A DNA stretch of 64,000 bases from Hyphomicrobiaceae bacterium (GTDB taxonomy: Bacteria; Pseudomonadota; Alphaproteobacteria; Rhizobiales; Devosiaceae): assembly GCA_020638095.1 (NCBI GenBank), contig JACKJF010000003.1, positions 124,001-188,000 of the forward strand. Direction: 5' to 3'. The position numbers and the translations under genes are program-made. Shown in pieces: positions 27,566-36,134 of the stretch (position 1 is the first letter of the stretch; each line of letters starts with the position of its first letter). The notes under the pieces are model-generated. The model was not told where the DNA came from. It was given only the letters and a program-made list of their open reading frames with translations, and ran no database searches.

Positions 27566-28651
27566 ATGAAACGACTACTCGCTCTCTCCGCCATTCTTCT
27601 GGCCGGCGCTTCTTCCGCCATGGCCCAGGACGTGGTCAACATCTACAACTGGTCGGACTATATCGCCGAAGACACGATCGCCAAGTTCGAGGCCGAGACG
27701 GGCCTCAAGGTCAATTACGACGTCTACGACAGTAACGAGACGCTCGAGGCCAAGCTGCTTGCCGGTAATTCGGGCTACGATGTCGTGGTGCCGACGTCCA
27801 ACTTCCTGCAGCGCCAGATTGCCGCCGGCATCTACGCGAACCTCGACAAGTCGCAACTGCCGAACCTCGCCAACATGGACCCGGCGCTGATGAAGCAGGC
27901 CGCTGCCTACGACACGGACAACGCTCATTCGGTCATTTACATGTGGGGCACGTCCGGCATCGGCTACAATGCCGACAAGGTCGCCGAACGCCTGGGTGAA
28001 GATGCCCCGACGGACAGCTGGTCGCTGATCTTCGATCCCGAATATGCGTCCAAGCTCGCCGATTGCGGCATCACGCTGCTGGATTCCCCGACCGACGTCA
28101 TTCCGTCGGCTCTGGCCTATCTCGGCCTTGATGGCACCACCACCAGCCAGGAAGACCTGCAGAAGGCGGTGGACGTGATCCAGAACGTCCGGCCCTACAT
28201 CCGCTATTTCAATTCCTCGCAATATATCAACGATCTGGCCAATGGCGACGTCTGCGTATCGCTCGGCTTCTCTGGCGACGTCTTCATTGCCGCCGCGCGC
28301 GCCGAGGAAGCCGACAACGGCATCTCGATTTCCTATTCGGTGCCCAAGGAAGGCGCCATCCAGTGGTTCGACATGATGGCCATCCCCGCAGACGCCCCCA
28401 ATCCGGAAGGCGCCTACAAGTGGATGAACTTCATCATGCAGCCTGAGATCACCGCCGACATCACCAACTATGTCTGGTACGCCAACGCCAACACGGCTTC
28501 GATGCCGCTGGTTGATCCGGAAGTCTCGGGCGACCCGGCCATCTTCCCGCCGCCGGACGTTCTGGCCAAGCTCTTCCCCCAGGTCACCTACGATCCGCAG
28601 ACCGATCGTTTCATGACCCGGGCCTGGACCGCGATCAAGACGGGGCAATAA
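27566..28651 (+). CDS. potF: Polyamine (putrescine) ABC transporter binding protein
   Basis: A 361-residue periplasmic protein with a signal peptide cut after AMA (residue 20). It begins with VNIYNWSDYI, the PotD/PotF hallmark, and ends in FMTRAWTAIKTG. It captures polyamine for the downstream permease. AAGGAG precedes the ATG at the right distance. A strong hairpin with a T-run lies between it and potG, which should make this gene's mRNA more abundant than the rest. Confidence 0.94.
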   Translation: MKRLLALSAILLAGASSAMAQDVVNIYNWSDYIAEDTIAKFEAETGLKVNYDVYDSNETLEAKLLAGNSGYDVVVPTSNFLQRQIAAGIYANLDKSQLPNLANMDPALMKQAAAYDTDNAHSVIYMWGTSGIGYNADKVAERLGEDAPTDSWSLIFDPEYASKLADCGITLLDSPTDVIPSALAYLGLDGTTTSQEDLQKAVDVIQNVRPYIRYFNSSQYINDLANGDVCVSLGFSGDVFIAAARAEEADNGISISYSVPKEGAIQWFDMMAIPADAPNPEGAYKWMNFIMQPEITADITNYVWYANANTASMPLVDPEVSGDPAIFPPPDVLAKLFPQVTYDPQTDRFMTRAWTAIKTGQ

Positions 28652-28658
28652 CAATCAG

Positions 28659-28690
28659 GGGCGGAACCCGGCACGGGCTCCGCCCTTTCT
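28659..28690 (+). terminator. Intercistronic terminator/attenuator after potF
   Basis: GGGCGGAACCCG and CGGGCTCCGCCC form a 12-bp stem with one mismatch around loop GCA, followed by TTTCTCTT. It lies between potF and potG within one operon. Partial termination here would raise binding-protein over permease expression, as is usual for ABC importers. Confidence 0.75.
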
Positions 28691-28706
28691 CTTGGGGAAG
28701 ATAAAC

Positions 28707-29849
28707 GTGACCGCTCAAGCTCCGATTGCCGCTTCCGCCAAACCCTGGCGCGAGGCAAATGCCGAACCCATCGTCCGCATTCACAACGTCACCAAGAAAT
28801 TCGGCAACGTTCTGGCGGTCGACAACGTTTCGCTCGACATATTCCGCGGCGAACTTTTCTGCCTGCTCGGCGGGTCCGGATCGGGCAAGTCGACCCTGCT
28901 GCGCATGCTGGCCGGCTTTGAATCGGTGACCTCGGGTACCATCAGTATCGACGGACAGGACATGGCCGGGGTTCCGCCTTATGAGCGGCCGGTCAACATG
29001 ATGTTCCAGTCATATGCGCTCTTTCCGCACATGACCGTCTACAACAACATCGCCTACGGCCTTCGGCGCGACGGCCTCCCCGCCGACCAGATTCGTACCC
29101 GCGTTGAGGAACTCCTCGCCCTGGTCAAACTCGAAGACTACGGCAAGCGGAAACCCGATCAGTTGTCAGGCGGCCAGCGCCAGCGCGTTGCCCTTGCCCG
29201 CTCGCTCGCCAAGAACCCCAAGCTGCTGCTGCTCGACGAGCCGCTCGGCGCACTCGACAAGAAGCTGCGCGAACAGACCCAGTATGAACTGGTCAAGATT
29301 CAGGAAAAGACCGGCGTCACCTTCATCGTCGTCACCCACGACCAAGAAGAAGCCATGTCGCTCGCGACCCGCATCGGGGTGATGGACCTTGGCGCGATCG
29401 TCCAGATCGGCGAGCCCCGCGAAATCTACGAATATCCCAATTCCCGCTTCGTTGCCGGCTTCATCGGCAACGTCAACATGTTCGAGGGCGTGGTCACGGT
29501 CGACCAGCCCGACCATGTGCGCATCCGTTCGAAGCAGGTCGGCGGCGATATTTTCGTACCCCATGGTGTCTCCTGCGCCCCCGACCAGACGCTCTGGTAC
29601 GCGCTGAGGCCAGAAAAACTGCGCGTCGGCCGCGACAAGCCGGAAGGCGACGCCAACTTCGCCCACGGAACCGTCGACGAAATCGTCTATCTCGGTGACC
29701 TCTCGCTCTATCACATCGTGCTCGACAGCGGTCAGCGCATCCAGGCCACCAAACCCAATATCGAGCGCACCGACGAAGAGAACATCACCTGGGACGAAAA
29801 GGTCTACGTTTCCTGGGACGGCCATTCGGGCGTGGTGCTGACCTCATGA
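28707..29849 (+). CDS. potG: Polyamine ABC transporter ATPase
   Basis: A 380-residue importer ATPase with Walker A GGSGSGKST, signature LSGGQRQR, Walker B LLLLDEPLGALD, and a C-terminal TOBE-like domain. I start at the GTG at 28707, which has GGGGAAG just upstream; an in-frame TTG 15 bp earlier lacks one. Its stop overlaps the start of potH by 4 bp. Confidence 0.94.
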   Translation: MTAQAPIAASAKPWREANAEPIVRIHNVTKKFGNVLAVDNVSLDIFRGELFCLLGGSGSGKSTLLRMLAGFESVTSGTISIDGQDMAGVPPYERPVNMMFQSYALFPHMTVYNNIAYGLRRDGLPADQIRTRVEELLALVKLEDYGKRKPDQLSGGQRQRVALARSLAKNPKLLLLDEPLGALDKKLREQTQYELVKIQEKTGVTFIVVTHDQEEAMSLATRIGVMDLGAIVQIGEPREIYEYPNSRFVAGFIGNVNMFEGVVTVDQPDHVRIRSKQVGGDIFVPHGVSCAPDQTLWYALRPEKLRVGRDKPEGDANFAHGTVDEIVYLGDLSLYHIVLDSGQRIQATKPNIERTDEENITWDEKVYVSWDGHSGVVLTS

Positions 29850-30802
29850 GCGCGATGGAGTCGCTGGCCGCCGACAACCGGCCCTGGGCCTTCATCCGCC
29901 GGCTCCTCGCTAGGGTCGGCCTATCTGGCCGCGGCCTCGTCGTTGCCGCGCCGATGCTCTGGCTCGTGATCTTCTTTCTCATTCCCTTCGCGGTCGTGCT
30001 CAAGATCGCGCTGAGCGTGCCGATGATCGCCCAGCCGCCCTATTCGCCGCTGACCGAGTGGACCAATGACGGTGAGCTGATCGTCAAGCTCAACTTCGGC
30101 AACTTCCAGTTCCTGATGGGCGATCCGCTCTACATCAACGCCTATCTCTCCTCGCTGAAGATTGCCGCCATCTCGACGGTTCTGACGCTTCTGGTCGGCT
30201 ATCCGATGGCCTATTTCATCGCCCGATCGTCCGAACGCTGGCGCAACCTGATGCTGATGCTCATCATCCTGCCGTTCTGGACCTCGTTCCTGCTGAGGGT
30301 CTACGCCTGGATCGGGTTTCTCAAGGCCAACGGCGTCATCAACAATTTCCTCATGAGCATCGGCATCATTCATGAGCCGCTGGTCATGCTGCAGACCGAC
30401 TTCGCCGTCTATCTCGGCATCGTCTATACCTACCTGCCTTTCATGATCCTGCCGCTCTACGCCAACCTCGTGAAACTCGACGACAGCCTGCTCGAAGCCT
30501 CGGCCGATCTTGGCGGGCGGCCGCTCACGACCTTCTTCAACATCACCCTGCCCCTCTCGATGCCCGGCATCATCGCCGGCTCGATGCTGGTCTTCATCCC
30601 CGCCGTCGGTGAATTCGTCATCCCGGCCCTGCTCGGCGGCGCCAACACGCTGATGATCGGCCGGGTGCTCTGGGACGAATTCTTCTCCAACCGCGACTGG
30701 CCCTTCGCCTCGACCGTCGCCATCGCCATGCTCGCGCTCCTCGTCGTGCCGATCATGTTCATGCGCCGCGTGCAGGACCGCATCACGGAGGACAGCGCGT
30801 GA
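29846..30802 (+). CDS. potH: Polyamine ABC transporter permease (PotB/PotH type)
   Basis: A 318-residue permease with about six transmembrane helices and the EAA loop LLEASADLGGRPLTTFFNITLPLS that contacts the ATPase. It overlaps both neighbours by 4 bp, so translation is coupled. It forms the membrane channel together with PotI. Confidence 0.94.
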   Translation: MSAMESLAADNRPWAFIRRLLARVGLSGRGLVVAAPMLWLVIFFLIPFAVVLKIALSVPMIAQPPYSPLTEWTNDGELIVKLNFGNFQFLMGDPLYINAYLSSLKIAAISTVLTLLVGYPMAYFIARSSERWRNLMLMLIILPFWTSFLLRVYAWIGFLKANGVINNFLMSIGIIHEPLVMLQTDFAVYLGIVYTYLPFMILPLYANLVKLDDSLLEASADLGGRPLTTFFNITLPLSMPGIIAGSMLVFIPAVGEFVIPALLGGANTLMIGRVLWDEFFSNRDWPFASTVAIAMLALLVVPIMFMRRVQDRITEDSA

Positions 30803-31614
30803 AACGCTCGATCGCCCTTCGCACCGCGACTTTTCTCGGCTTTCTCTTCCTTTATGCGCCGATCATTTCGCTCGTCGTTTTCAGCTTCAACGAGAACAAG
30901 CTCGTCACGGTCTGGTCCGGCTTTTCGGTCAAATGGTACGGCGAACTGTTCGCCAACGACCAGCTGATCAACGCCGCCGTTCTGAGCCTGCAGATCGCCG
31001 CGCTCAGCGCCTCGCTCGCCCTCGTGCTCGGCACCCTTGCCGCCGTCGCCATCGTCCGCTTCCGCCGGTTCCGCGGCAAGACGCTGATGGTCGGCATGAT
31101 CACCGCGCCGCTGGTCATGCCCGACGTCATTATCGGCATTTCGCTGCTCCTGATGTTCGTCGCCATGCAGAACCTCATCGGCTGGCCGGCGGGCCGCGGC
31201 ATGCTGACAGTCATCATCGCCCACGCCACCCTTGGCATGGCCTATGTCGCCGTCGTCATCCAGTCCCGGCTCGGCGATCTCGACGTCTCGCTCGAGGAGG
31301 CAGCGCAGGACCTTGGCGCGACGCCGACCCGGGTCTTTTTCGACATCACCCTGCCGATCATCGCCCCCGCCCTCGTCTCGGCCTGGCTCCTAAGCTTCAC
31401 CCTCAGCCTCGATGACCTTGTCATTGCGAGCTTTACCAACGGCCCGGGTTCCTCGACCCTGCCCATGGTGATCTTTTCCAAGATCCGCCTTGGCGTCTCG
31501 CCGGACGTCAACGCCCTTGCCTCGATCATGATCGGCATCGTCGCCCTCGGTATCATCGCCGCGAGCATCCAGATGGCCCGCACCCGCCGGAGGCTCATCC
31601 GCGAAGGCGGCTAA
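30799..31614 (+). CDS. potI: Polyamine ABC transporter permease (PotC/PotI type)
   Basis: The second permease, 271 residues with about six transmembrane helices. Its EAA loop is LEEAAQDLGATPTRVFFDITLP. The GTG start overlaps the potH stop by 4 bp. It is the last gene of the operon and is followed 60 bp later by an unrelated binding-protein gene on the same strand. Confidence 0.94.
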   Translation: MKRSIALRTATFLGFLFLYAPIISLVVFSFNENKLVTVWSGFSVKWYGELFANDQLINAAVLSLQIAALSASLALVLGTLAAVAIVRFRRFRGKTLMVGMITAPLVMPDVIIGISLLLMFVAMQNLIGWPAGRGMLTVIIAHATLGMAYVAVVIQSRLGDLDVSLEEAAQDLGATPTRVFFDITLPIIAPALVSAWLLSFTLSLDDLVIASFTNGPGSSTLPMVIFSKIRLGVSPDVNALASIMIGIVALGIIAASIQMARTRRRLIREGG

Positions 31615-31674
31615 CCCTTGCCAATCCCTGGTGATTGTCTAACCATGGCGTCATAACCACGCCCGGAGACCGGC

Positions 31675-32646
31675 ATGCGCGTTCTACTCGCCCTTGTCAC
31701 CATCCTCGGACTGGCCCTGCCGGCCAGCGCCGGCACGCTTGATGATGTACGCAACCGCGACCGGCTGATCTGCGGCGTCTCCGAGGGAGTTGCCGGTTTT
31801 TCGATCAAGGACCAGAACGGCGGCTGGCATGGCTTCGACGTCGACTTCTGCAAGGCGGTCGCAGCGACTGTTCTCGGCGATCCGGCCAAGGTCGACTATG
31901 TTTCGCTCTCCGCCGACCAGCGCTTCGACGCGCTGAGGCAAGGCAAGATCGATCTTCTGTCGCGCAACAGCACCTGGACCATGCGCCGCGACCTCGCCCT
32001 CGGCCTCGATTTCGTCGGCCCCATCTATATCGATGGGCAGTCCTTCCTCGTGCCCGCCCTTTATGGCCTGACCTCGGTCCGCCAGATGGAGGGTGCCACC
32101 GTCTGCGTCGTCAGCGGCACGACCTCGGAGGTCAATGGCCCGAACTTCTTCACCGCCGCCGGCATGAATGTCACCTTCCTGCCCTTTTCCGGCCGCGTCG
32201 AGGCCCGCAAGGCCTATGAGGCCGGCGATTGCGATGCCCTGACCGGTGACCGTTCGGCCCTTGCCGGCGAGCGCGCCCAGACCGCCGATCCCGACGCACA
32301 TTTCCTGTTGCGCGATGTCATTTCCAAGGAGCCCTTGTCGCCCGTTGTCCGGCAGGACGATCCCCAATGGACCGACCTTGTCCGCTGGACCCTCTTCGCC
32401 CTGATCAATGCCGAAGAACTCGGCCTCGGCCCGAACGACAGCGACCGGCTTCGCCAGCTTGGCGCCCCCATGGTCGAGACCTACGGACTCGATCCGGACT
32501 GGTTCGCCAACATGCTTTCCGCCGTCGGCAGCTACAAGGACATGTTCGCCCGCAATCTCGGCGAACAAACCCCCCTCGGACTTGGACGCGGCCTCAATGC
32601 CCTCTGGACCGAGGGCGGCCTTCTTTACGCCCCGCCCATGCAATAG
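31675..32646 (+). CDS. General L-amino-acid binding protein (AapJ/BztA family), orphan
   Basis: A 323-residue periplasmic binding protein with a signal peptide cut after ASA (about residue 19). It has family stretches VRNRDRLICGVSEGVAGF, GFDVDFCKAVAA and DLLSRNSTWTM. Members usually sit beside aapQMP permease genes, but none is here. The next gene is an L,D-transpeptidase 25 bp downstream. It may serve a transporter encoded elsewhere or have a ligand other than free amino acids, such as cell-wall peptides (inference from context). Confidence 0.88.
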   Translation: MRVLLALVTILGLALPASAGTLDDVRNRDRLICGVSEGVAGFSIKDQNGGWHGFDVDFCKAVAATVLGDPAKVDYVSLSADQRFDALRQGKIDLLSRNSTWTMRRDLALGLDFVGPIYIDGQSFLVPALYGLTSVRQMEGATVCVVSGTTSEVNGPNFFTAAGMNVTFLPFSGRVEARKAYEAGDCDALTGDRSALAGERAQTADPDAHFLLRDVISKEPLSPVVRQDDPQWTDLVRWTLFALINAEELGLGPNDSDRLRQLGAPMVETYGLDPDWFANMLSAVGSYKDMFARNLGEQTPLGLGRGLNALWTEGGLLYAPPMQ

Positions 32647-32671
32647 GCTCGAGCGGCACGCGGCGGACAAA

Positions 32672-34318
32672 ATGGTGCGACTGCCTCAATTAGCGTTGAA
32701 CCTGACCCGGCCGGTCCTTCTCGTCCTGGCCCTGATCGTCTTGCTGTCCTCACCCGCCCCGGCTCAGTCGCAGGCCGATCGCGACCATGCCTTCGTGCGC
32801 ATCCACGTGCTCGATCTTCTCGAAAACGAGGCCCGTCTGCCCCTGCCCGTCCAGCAGCGGCGCGAGGCGCTTCTGGCCTATTACGGAAATGTCGAAAACG
32901 GCCTGCTCTTTGTCGGCACGGGCCGGGCAGAAGCCCTGGTCACCCGGCTGGCCGAAGCCGCTGCCGATGGTCTGAAGCCCGAAGACTATCCAACGACGCA
33001 GCTTGCCGCTCTCGTCGCGGCGCTCCCCGACACCGATCTCAGAAGCCAGGCGGTGATCGAGCTTCATCTGGCCGCCGCCTTCCTGCAATATGCTTCCGAT
33101 CTCAAGGTCGGCCGGTTCCTGCCCGCCCAGATCGACCCCGACTTCTTTCTCGCCGAACGCCAGATCGACCAGTCGGCGGCGCTTGCGGGCCTCGCCAGTG
33201 CGTCCGACCTCTCCGTTTTCGTTGACAGCTACGAGCCGCCTGCCCCCGATTATCAGGCCCTCAAGGTCCTGCTCGCCGACTATCGCAGCATCGCCGCGCG
33301 CGGAGGCTGGCCGAGCGTGCCGATGGGCGAAACCCTCAAACCCGGCATGACCGACGACCGCGTTGTGGCGCTCAGGGAGCGTCTCGACGTCACCGACCCC
33401 GGCATATCGCCGCCCGAAAATCCCGCCTTCTATGATAGCCACCTCGAGGACCGGGTCCGCCGCTTCCAGACGCGCATGGGGCTTGATGTCGACGGTGCCA
33501 TCGGCCCGGCGACCTATGCCGCGCTCAACGCGCCGGTCGAGGAGCGCATCGATTCAATCATCGTCTCGATGGAACGCTGGCGCTGGATGCCCGACGATCT
33601 CGGCGTCAAGCACATCATCGTCAACATAGCCGGGTTCGAACTTCGTCTTTACGAGAACGGCGCTGAAGCGGATCGGATGAACGTTGTCGTCGGCAAGCCC
33701 TTCACCAGGACGCCGGTCTTTTCCGACGAGATCGAATATCTCGAGATCAATCCATACTGGAACGTCCCGGCTTCGATCATTTTCGGGGAAATGCTGCCCG
33801 AGCTCCAGTCCAACCCCGCTTCGCTCGCGTCGCGCGGCTTTGAGGCGGTTCGCGGCGGGCAGGTCTACGATCTGAGGCAGGTCGATTGGTCAGCCTATAC
33901 GCGGAACAATTTCCCCTTCACCATTCGCCAGAAGCCCGGTGCCGACAACGCCCTCGGGCGCGTCAAGTTCATGCTGCCCAACACCCACGACATCTATCTG
34001 CACGATTCACCGGCCCGCAGCCTTTACGACCGTTCCGTCCGGGCTTTCTCGCATGGCTGCATCCGCCTGTCCCGGCCGCTCGACCTCATTCCCGAAGTCC
34101 TGACCGCTGGCGACATATCCGGCTGGGATCGCGCCAAGGTCAATCAGGTGCTCGCAACCGGCGAACGGACAATCGTCACGATGGCGACCAAGCTTCCGGT
34201 CCACATCACCTACCTGACCGCCTGGTCCGACGACGGCGTGCCCAATTTCCGCGCTGACATTTACGAGCACGACAAGAAACTCCTCGCCGCGCTCGATGGC
34301 CGCGCCGTCTCCTGGTAG
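32672..34318 (+). CDS. L,D-transpeptidase (YcbB-like) with peptidoglycan-binding domain
   Basis: A 548-residue periplasmic enzyme that would form 3-3 cross-links in peptidoglycan. It has an N-terminal signal/anchor helix (about 8-30), a helical middle region, a PG_binding_1 domain (RRFQTRMGLDVDGAIGPATY near residue 265-285) and a YkuD catalytic domain ending in SHGCIRL, with the active Cys. Length and order match the YcbB/LdtD group. It begins 25 bp after the amino-acid binding protein gene, so the two may be co-transcribed. Confidence 0.92.
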   Translation: MVRLPQLALNLTRPVLLVLALIVLLSSPAPAQSQADRDHAFVRIHVLDLLENEARLPLPVQQRREALLAYYGNVENGLLFVGTGRAEALVTRLAEAAADGLKPEDYPTTQLAALVAALPDTDLRSQAVIELHLAAAFLQYASDLKVGRFLPAQIDPDFFLAERQIDQSAALAGLASASDLSVFVDSYEPPAPDYQALKVLLADYRSIAARGGWPSVPMGETLKPGMTDDRVVALRERLDVTDPGISPPENPAFYDSHLEDRVRRFQTRMGLDVDGAIGPATYAALNAPVEERIDSIIVSMERWRWMPDDLGVKHIIVNIAGFELRLYENGAEADRMNVVVGKPFTRTPVFSDEIEYLEINPYWNVPASIIFGEMLPELQSNPASLASRGFEAVRGGQVYDLRQVDWSAYTRNNFPFTIRQKPGADNALGRVKFMLPNTHDIYLHDSPARSLYDRSVRAFSHGCIRLSRPLDLIPEVLTAGDISGWDRAKVNQVLATGERTIVTMATKLPVHITYLTAWSDDGVPNFRADIYEHDKKLLAALDGRAVSW

Positions 34319-34398
34319 GTGGGCCCAACCGCAACCGGTCGATCCCGCCTTGGTGAAGACCGTTACGGGCTTGTTGGGTTCAAACCCAACGCCTGGGG

Positions 34399-35715
34399 TC
34401 AGGCTGCGCCTGCGCGCCGGTTACCGCGCCTGCCGGCGTTCGGTTTGCGGGCCGTGTTCCAGCGCGGCTTCTTGGCACCGCGCCCCCTTGCGCCTTCGGT
34501 GGCCGCCGGACCCTTGCGCCCGCGCCGCGGGTTGTTCGGTCCCGGGCGGCCCCCCGATTCCGGAGCCTCGGCGACTGAACCATCGGGCAGGCTGCCGGTC
34601 CGCGGCAGGGTCTTGCGGATAAGCCGTTCGACATCGCGCAGCTTGCGCAGTTCCGACCCGTCGACCAGCGAGATAGCCAGCCCCGACGCACCATTGCGGC
34701 CCGTGCGCCCGATCCGGTGCACGTAGTTCTCTGCCTCGTCGGGCAGGTCGAAATTGATGACATGGCTGATGTCGGGCACATCGATGCCACGTGCCGCGAT
34801 ATCCGTGGCGACGAGAAGCCGCACATCGCCGTCGCGGAACGAGCGCAAGGCCGACTGCCGCGCGTTCTGGCTTTTGTTGCCATGAATGGCGGCCACTGCA
34901 TGCCCGTCGAGATCGAGATCGCGGGCAACCTTGTCCGCGCCATGCTTGGTCCGGGCGAATACGATGACCCGGCTGAGTTTGTCGTCCTCGAGAAGGCGGT
35001 TGAGCACTGAGCGCTTGTGTTTGGTTCCCGACAGAATGATCGTCTGTTCGATGGTCCCGACCGTCGCGCCGTGCGGCGCCGCTTCGACACGCACCGGATC
35101 CTTGAGCAGGCTCGAAGCAAGTTTGGCGATTTCCGGCGGCATCGTGGCCGAGAACATCACCGTCTGGCGATCGGGCGCGCAGGCGGCCGCAATTTTGCGG
35201 ATAGGCGCGATGAAGCCCATGTCGAGCATGCGGTCGGCCTCGTCCAGAACCAGATGGCGGGTCAGATCGAGCCGCACCTTGCGGTCGTCGAGAAGATCGC
35301 AGAGCCGCCCCGGCGTCGCGACCAGCACATCGACGCCGCGCGCCAGCTTGTTGATCTGCGACTGCCGCGACATGCCGCCAAGCACCAGGGCGGTGGTGAG
35401 ATGGCCATGTCCGACATAGGCGCGGATCATGTCGTTGATCTGGACCGCCAGTTCCCGGGTCGGGGCGAGAATGAGTGCGCCCACTGATCGCGGTGTGCGC
35501 TGGCCTTCCCGGCTCATCAGGTCGGTGAGGATCGGCAGGCTGAACGCGGCGGTTTTCCCGGAGCCGGTCTGGGCGATGCCGAGAACGTCGCGCCCCTGCA
35601 ATTGTGCGGGGATCGCTTTTTCCTGAATGGGGGTCGGCGTGATGAACCCGGCCGCTTCAAGCGAGCGCACAAGTCTGTTTGGCAGGCCGAAGCCCGCAAA
35701 GGTTGATTGAGTCAT
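34399..35715 (-). CDS. DEAD-box RNA helicase (RhlE-like)
   Basis: A 438-residue ATP-dependent RNA helicase. The Q motif TPTPIQEKAIP, motif I AQTGSGKT, Ia PTRELAVQI, II DEAD, III SAT, and VI HRIGRTGRNG are all present in order. The last 70 residues form a basic Arg/Gly-rich tail. It acts in ribosome assembly or RNA decay. It is monocistronic and convergent with the transpeptidase gene; the hairpin GTTGGGTT-CA-AACCCAAC lies just past its stop. Confidence 0.95.
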   Translation of the reverse strand: MTQSTFAGFGLPNRLVRSLEAAGFITPTPIQEKAIPAQLQGRDVLGIAQTGSGKTAAFSLPILTDLMSREGQRTPRSVGALILAPTRELAVQINDMIRAYVGHGHLTTALVLGGMSRQSQINKLARGVDVLVATPGRLCDLLDDRKVRLDLTRHLVLDEADRMLDMGFIAPIRKIAAACAPDRQTVMFSATMPPEIAKLASSLLKDPVRVEAAPHGATVGTIEQTIILSGTKHKRSVLNRLLEDDKLSRVIVFARTKHGADKVARDLDLDGHAVAAIHGNKSQNARQSALRSFRDGDVRLLVATDIAARGIDVPDISHVINFDLPDEAENYVHRIGRTGRNGASGLAISLVDGSELRKLRDVERLIRKTLPRTGSLPDGSVAEAPESGGRPGPNNPRRGRKGPAATEGARGRGAKKPRWNTARKPNAGRRGNRRAGAA

Positions 35716-36134
35716 AGTCTTCTTTCAGTTCCGGGCCAGCGCAAATCCAACACGCGCAGGCCCAGGACCGGCCCGCGTGCCGCGGGTGGCGATCCGTTCA
35801 CAAAATGGTCGAGCAGCGGCGCACTTGGACACGAGCGCACTCTCGCGGCCGGACATGTGTCCGGACCCGCCTCGCCGCTCACCGGATTGGTCGGAAAGAA
35901 GAGAAGCCGTTTACACCCCTATTCGGCAGGATCGCAAATATCGAACCACCTCGGGTGACTGCGCCCATGTGGGGCCTGACTGCCGAAATAGCAAGTGAAT
36001 TCGAAATTCTTTTTGCGCGGCATGCCTGTGAAACCCGCGGCCAAACTCGTGATCCTTTTCAAAAATACTTGCAATTCACCTCAATAGACGTTGAGCTACG
36101 AGAATGCACTGAGGAAAGGTCCACAGTCGAACAC
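35716..36134. other. Intergenic region between helicase and RTX protease
   Basis: About 420 bp without a convincing gene; an open frame runs through it in phase with the downstream protease but does not resemble any family. It holds the palindrome CCGGACA-TG-TGTCCGG (35849-35864). The last 150 bp are AT-richer (for example near 36000 and 36055), which suggests the protease promoter lies there. It should also hold the helicase promoter. Confidence 0.55.

Noticed and set aside
35805..36134. 110-codon N-terminal extension of the RTX protease
   Set aside because: The sequence is Arg-rich, has no similarity to serralysins, and no ribosome site at its start. It is treated as non-coding.
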